DNA of 42,775 nucleotides from Deltaproteobacteria bacterium (GTDB lineage: Bacteria; Desulfobacterota; Binatia; Binatales; Binataceae). The translations under genes and the position numbers were made by a program. This document shows positions 39,603 through 42,775 of the stretch, one piece after another (position 1 is the first letter of the stretch; the number at the start of each line of letters is the position of its first letter). Under the pieces are notes generated by a model. That model made no database searches, had not been told where the DNA came from, and saw only the letters and a list, made by a program, of their open reading frames with translations. The stretch is from contig DAHVFB010000015.1 of the NCBI GenBank assembly GCA_027317185.1, forward strand, positions 1 through 42,775, given 5' to 3'.

Positions 39603-42171
39603 ACGGCCATCTCTGCTCTGGCTGCTGATTCTCGCGCCGGTTTTCGCCGCGCCGGGCCTGATCGCGATGGTGGCGGGCCGCAGAATCATCGGCGCCATCG
39701 AGGCGCTGGTGCGCGCCCTCGCCTTCGCGGCGCTGGTAGTTCTGTTGGCGGGGATAGAATTCCCGGTACACATGGGCGCATCGCGATTGGCGGTCGTCGC
39801 CCTGGTCGATCAATCCCGATCGATTGCGCCGGACCAACTGGCCTGGATGCGCCGGCAGATACATGGGCTCGCAGACGCGATGGATCCGGCGGACCGGCTG
39901 GCGGTGATAGGCTTCGGGCGCGATACCCGCTTGATCATGCCGCTCGGCGATCCCCGGCTGCTGAGCAGCCTCAATCAGCCGGTCGATGGCGGTCAGACCA
40001 ATATCGATTCGGCGCTGACCACCGCGATGGGGATTTTCCCGGCTGACTTCGAAAAGCGCATCGTTTTGCTATCAGATGGCAACCAGACCGCGGGTAATGC
40101 GCGCGCCGAGGTGCCGGCGCTAACCGAGGATGGCGTGCGAATTTATGCTTCGACGCCGCCGGTCTCATCACTGGGGCGGGTCGCGCTTACTTCGCTCAGT
40201 ACGCCCGGAGTGGTGCGGGCTTACGAACGGTTTGCCGTGCGGCTGGATATCGAAAGCGAAACCCGCGATCCGGTCGCAGGCAAGCTGTTTCTATACCGCA
40301 ACGGCACAGCGGTGGGCCAACAGACCGTCTCCCTGCAACCGGGCTTGAATAGATTTGAGCTACCGTACGAAGTTGATCGTCCGGGCGCTTACGATATGAG
40401 CGTGGGCCTGTCGCTTCCAGCCCCGGTAGTGACGACCAATCCGACCCTCAACGCGTCGGTATCGGTGCTCGATACCCCCCGTGTGCTGCTGGTCTCCAAT
40501 ACCAACAGCAAAAGCCTGGCCGATGCCCTGCATCTGCGCCATTTGCGAGTGGACCTGCGCACCCCCTCCGCGCTGTCCGACCAGTCCCAATATTATCTGG
40601 CCTATCAGGCCGTGATCCTCGCCGATGTCACCGCGGCTGAATTAACCCCTGCCGTGCAGAGCGCGTTGTCGCATTATGTCGCCGACCTCGGCGGCGGCCT
40701 GGTGGTCACCGGCGCCACCATGCTGGATGGAAAATTCAAGGGCAGCGAACTGGAGAAGACCCTGCCGGTCAACTTCCGGCCACAGCCGCCCCCACCGACG
40801 CGCGAGCCGGTCGCGGTTTATCTATGTATCGACCGATCGAATTCGATGAGTTACAACTCGCGCGATCCTGAGGTCCGCGATGGTGAGCGTATTCGCTATG
40901 CGAAGCGCGCCGCGATTGCGCTGTTGAACCAGCTCGATGACACCGATTTTGCCGGCGTAATCGCATTTGATTCGCAACCTTACGTACTGGCGCATCTGAA
41001 GCCGCTGGGCGAGGATCGGGCCGAACTGGTCGATCGAATCGAGCGTCTGGATCCGGGCGGCGGGACCGATTTTAAAGAAGCACTGGAAATTGCCGAGCGT
41101 GAGATGCTGGCCAGCGGCATCAAGGTGCGGCAGGTGATTCTGCTGACCGATGGCGATACCAATCGCGAATACCACGACCATGACACGCTGATTAACGATT
41201 ACGCGCGCGAAGGCATCAAGGTTTCCACCATTCGAATCGGTCCCGATCTGGCCAATCTACGCCTGCTGAAGGATTTCGCCAGCCTGACGGGGGGAACATT
41301 CTACCGGGTCAGCGATATCGAGAAGTTGCCTCAACTGATGGTGCATCTGACGCAACGCACAACGAATCGCAGCCGCCATGACCACGTGATCGAGTATGGC
41401 AACAAGAGCTCGATTTTGAATGGTATCCAGCTTGATCAGGTCCCTCCATTGGACTTCGCTGCCGATACCGAAGCCAAAGACGGGGCGCTGGTCCCGCTCA
41501 AGCTGCGGGAGAGCGGCAAAACCGAGCCACTGTTGGCCACCTGGCAATATGGACTCGGCCGCGCGGCAGTCTTCACGGCCGATCCCGACGCGCTGACCAC
41601 GATCGGATGGATTCGATGGAATCGGTATGCCGAGTTCTGGTCTCAGTTGGTCAGTTGGACGATGCGTCAAGGCGGAGCCGGTCCGTTCGATTTACGGGTT
41701 ATCGATGCCGCCGAGGGGCTTAAACTTGAAGCGGTCAAGGCCGATGCAGAGCCGGTAGCGGGACTTTACTGTCGAATCGCCGGCAAGGATCTGGTGCTTG
41801 ACGTTTCGATGAGTCAGGTCGATTCCTCGCTCTACCGTGGCGATGCCGGAACCCTGCCGCCCGGCAATTACACTGCCACTTTGATGCTCAAGGCCAATGA
41901 CGTCGAGCAGGCGCTTGAACGATGCCCGTTTATTGTCTCGCCTGCCTCCGCTGACACCGCTGAATTGCAGTTGCGGCCGCCGAGCCTCGGCTTGCTGCGC
42001 GAATTAAGCTCCCAGACCGGCGGTGCGATGGACATTTCACCGGCGGAGGTGTTGAAGCGGCGCGGGGCGATGATAACCGTTTATCGAAGCGCCGCGCCTT
42101 ATCTGCTGCCGATCGCTATCGTGCTGTTGCTCGGGTCGGTTTTCATCCGGCGTCGAGTAGCCCCAGGTTAA
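39595..42171 (+). CDS. Large membrane protein with two VWA domains and a GATase-like middle domain
   Basis: This 858-residue protein has N-terminal helices (about residues 7-27 and 34-54) and a first VWA domain with metal site DQSRS at 72-76, Thr135 and Asp161. A glutamine-amidotransferase-like fold (about 295-375, VILADVTAAEL and LGGGLVVTGA) follows. The second VWA domain has DRSNS at 413-417, Thr491 and Asp519 (LLTDGDT), and a C-terminal helix lies near 840. Both metal sites are intact. The two-VWA arrangement with a GATase-like domain between them is the notable point. It closes the MoxR operon, with tag 19 bases behind. Confidence 0.9.
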   Translation: MFERPSLLWLLILAPVFAAPGLIAMVAGRRIIGAIEALVRALAFAALVVLLAGIEFPVHMGASRLAVVALVDQSRSIAPDQLAWMRRQIHGLADAMDPADRLAVIGFGRDTRLIMPLGDPRLLSSLNQPVDGGQTNIDSALTTAMGIFPADFEKRIVLLSDGNQTAGNARAEVPALTEDGVRIYASTPPVSSLGRVALTSLSTPGVVRAYERFAVRLDIESETRDPVAGKLFLYRNGTAVGQQTVSLQPGLNRFELPYEVDRPGAYDMSVGLSLPAPVVTTNPTLNASVSVLDTPRVLLVSNTNSKSLADALHLRHLRVDLRTPSALSDQSQYYLAYQAVILADVTAAELTPAVQSALSHYVADLGGGLVVTGATMLDGKFKGSELEKTLPVNFRPQPPPPTREPVAVYLCIDRSNSMSYNSRDPEVRDGERIRYAKRAAIALLNQLDDTDFAGVIAFDSQPYVLAHLKPLGEDRAELVDRIERLDPGGGTDFKEALEIAEREMLASGIKVRQVILLTDGDTNREYHDHDTLINDYAREGIKVSTIRIGPDLANLRLLKDFASLTGGTFYRVSDIEKLPQLMVHLTQRTTNRSRHDHVIEYGNKSSILNGIQLDQVPPLDFAADTEAKDGALVPLKLRESGKTEPLLATWQYGLGRAAVFTADPDALTTIGWIRWNRYAEFWSQLVSWTMRQGGAGPFDLRVIDAAEGLKLEAVKADAEPVAGLYCRIAGKDLVLDVSMSQVDSSLYRGDAGTLPPGNYTATLMLKANDVEQALERCPFIVSPASADTAELQLRPPSLGLLRELSSQTGGAMDISPAEVLKRRGAMITVYRSAAPYLLPIAIVLLLGSVFIRRRVAPG

Positions 42172-42190
42172 CGCGGATCGCAATCTGTAA

Positions 42191-42775
42191 ATGAAACCGG
42201 GAAATCTCCAGCGATGTGCGTGGGTCGGCACTGCGCTCTTGATCGCCTACCACGATACTGAATGGGGCGTGCCGCTGCACGACGATCGGAAGTTATTCGA
42301 ACTACTGATCCTCGAAGGCGCACAGGCGGGGCTGAGTTGGGAAACGGTCCTGAAAAAACGCGAAGGTTATCGCGCGGCATTTTGCAGTTTTGATCCCGCC
42401 ACCGTCGCGCGCTTCAGTCCAGATCGCGTCGCGGGCCTGCTGAGCGACCCGGGAATTGTCCGCAATCGATTAAAAATCGTGTCCGCAGTTGGCAACGCGA
42501 AGGCTTTTCTCCAGGTTCAGGACCAGTTTTCCAGCTTCGATGCCTTTATTTGGCGTTTCGTCGATGGCGTACCGATTCGCAATGCCCGTCGCGCGGGCGA
42601 ACAGATCCCGGCCACCAGCCCCGCGTCGGACGCGATCGCTAAGGAACTGACTCGGCGCGGGTTCCGTTTCGCCGGCTCGACGATATGCTATGCCTTCATG
42701 CAGGCGGCAGGCATGGTCAACGACCATCTTATCGATTGTATTCGCTATGCTGAGTGCACCGATCAGGTTGAGATT
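42191..42775 (+). CDS. tag: DNA-3-methyladenine glycosylase I, 3' end cut by window edge
   Basis: It removes 3-methyladenine from alkylated DNA. The 195 codons seen contain almost the entire E. coli Tag: zinc-ligand-type Cys in RCAW, His in AYHDTEWG, and His and Cys in NDHLIDC. Also seen are ILEGAQAGLSWETVLKKREGY and ICYAFMQAAGMVNDH. The ATG at 42191 lies 19 bases after the VWA gene stop and has no clear ribosome site. The frame is open at the window end, so only a few C-terminal residues are missing. It may be co-transcribed with the MoxR operon, a chance neighbour rather than a functional partner. Confidence 0.95.
   Translation, partial: MKPGNLQRCAWVGTALLIAYHDTEWGVPLHDDRKLFELLILEGAQAGLSWETVLKKREGYRAAFCSFDPATVARFSPDRVAGLLSDPGIVRNRLKIVSAVGNAKAFLQVQDQFSSFDAFIWRFVDGVPIRNARRAGEQIPATSPASDAIAKELTRRGFRFAGSTICYAFMQAAGMVNDHLIDCIRYAECTDQVEI

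Noticed and set aside
1..42775. CRISPR array, rRNA, prophage or secretion system
   Set aside because: No regularly spaced repeats, no rRNA-like segments, no phage structural genes and no complete secretion genes were seen.

Overview
The window is GC-rich bacterial chromosome with dense genes, short intergenic gaps, ATGA-type start/stop overlaps and several TTG or GTG starts. No taxonomic marker is present. The mix of housekeeping genes, two aromatic ring-cleavage clusters, a DUF1329/YCF48/RND export set, a thiolase-DUF35 pair and acyl-CoA metabolism suggests a soil or sediment Gram-negative of the former Deltaproteobacteria, for example Binatota (Desulfobacterota_B). That assignment is inference only. 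Several predicted outer-membrane proteins and lipoproteins support a diderm cell.

Layout. 1-5.6 kb: a MetE-type methyltransferase cut by the left edge, two tandem Hsp20 chaperones, aroE and pyrE on the minus strand, and a thiolase-like/DUF35 pair. 5.64 kb: an initiator tRNA followed by an AT-richer islet with an OGG-like DNA glycosylase candidate and a decayed transposase tail. 7.0-13.3 kb (plus strand): CoA-transferase A and B, maleylacetate reductase, hydroquinone 1,2-dioxygenase small and large subunits, a 4-hydroxymuconic-semialdehyde dehydrogenase candidate and a flavin-binding split-barrel protein. Together these can take hydroquinone to 3-oxoadipyl-CoA. 13.4-18.3 kb (minus): DUF1329 protein, RND/MMPL transporter and YCF48-like lipoprotein, a probable envelope export or lipid-handling machine. 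18.6-25.7 kb (minus): a meta-cleavage operon with catechol 2,3-dioxygenase, 4-oxalocrotonate decarboxylase, 4-oxalocrotonate tautomerase family protein, 2-hydroxymuconic-semialdehyde dehydrogenase, SDR, Rieske ferredoxin, a second extradiol dioxygenase and an ACMSD-like decarboxylase.

25.9-31.8 kb (minus): outer-membrane protein, SAM methyltransferase, acyl-CoA dehydrogenase, FIST sensor protein and M20 peptidase. 31.9-34.3 kb (plus): endonuclease III, a 3-hydroxyisobutyrate-dehydrogenase-type reductase and another beta-barrel protein. 34.4-42.2 kb (plus): a tightly overlapping five-gene MoxR/VWA operon comprising a membrane protein with a low-complexity tail, a MoxR ATPase, a DUF58 protein, a BatA-like protein with a degraded MIDAS, and a membrane protein with two intact VWA domains. 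The window ends inside tag (3-methyladenine glycosylase I).

The most informative points are: complete hydroquinone ortho-cleavage and partial catechol meta-cleavage pathways within about 18 kb of each other; a second extradiol enzyme paired with an ACMSD-like decarboxylase, suggesting a side entrance for a carboxylated ring; a thiolase homologue lacking the usual catalytic residues beside a DUF35 protein; the MoxR/VWA operon with its unusual subunits; and a methyltransferase whose start codon abuts a terminator.
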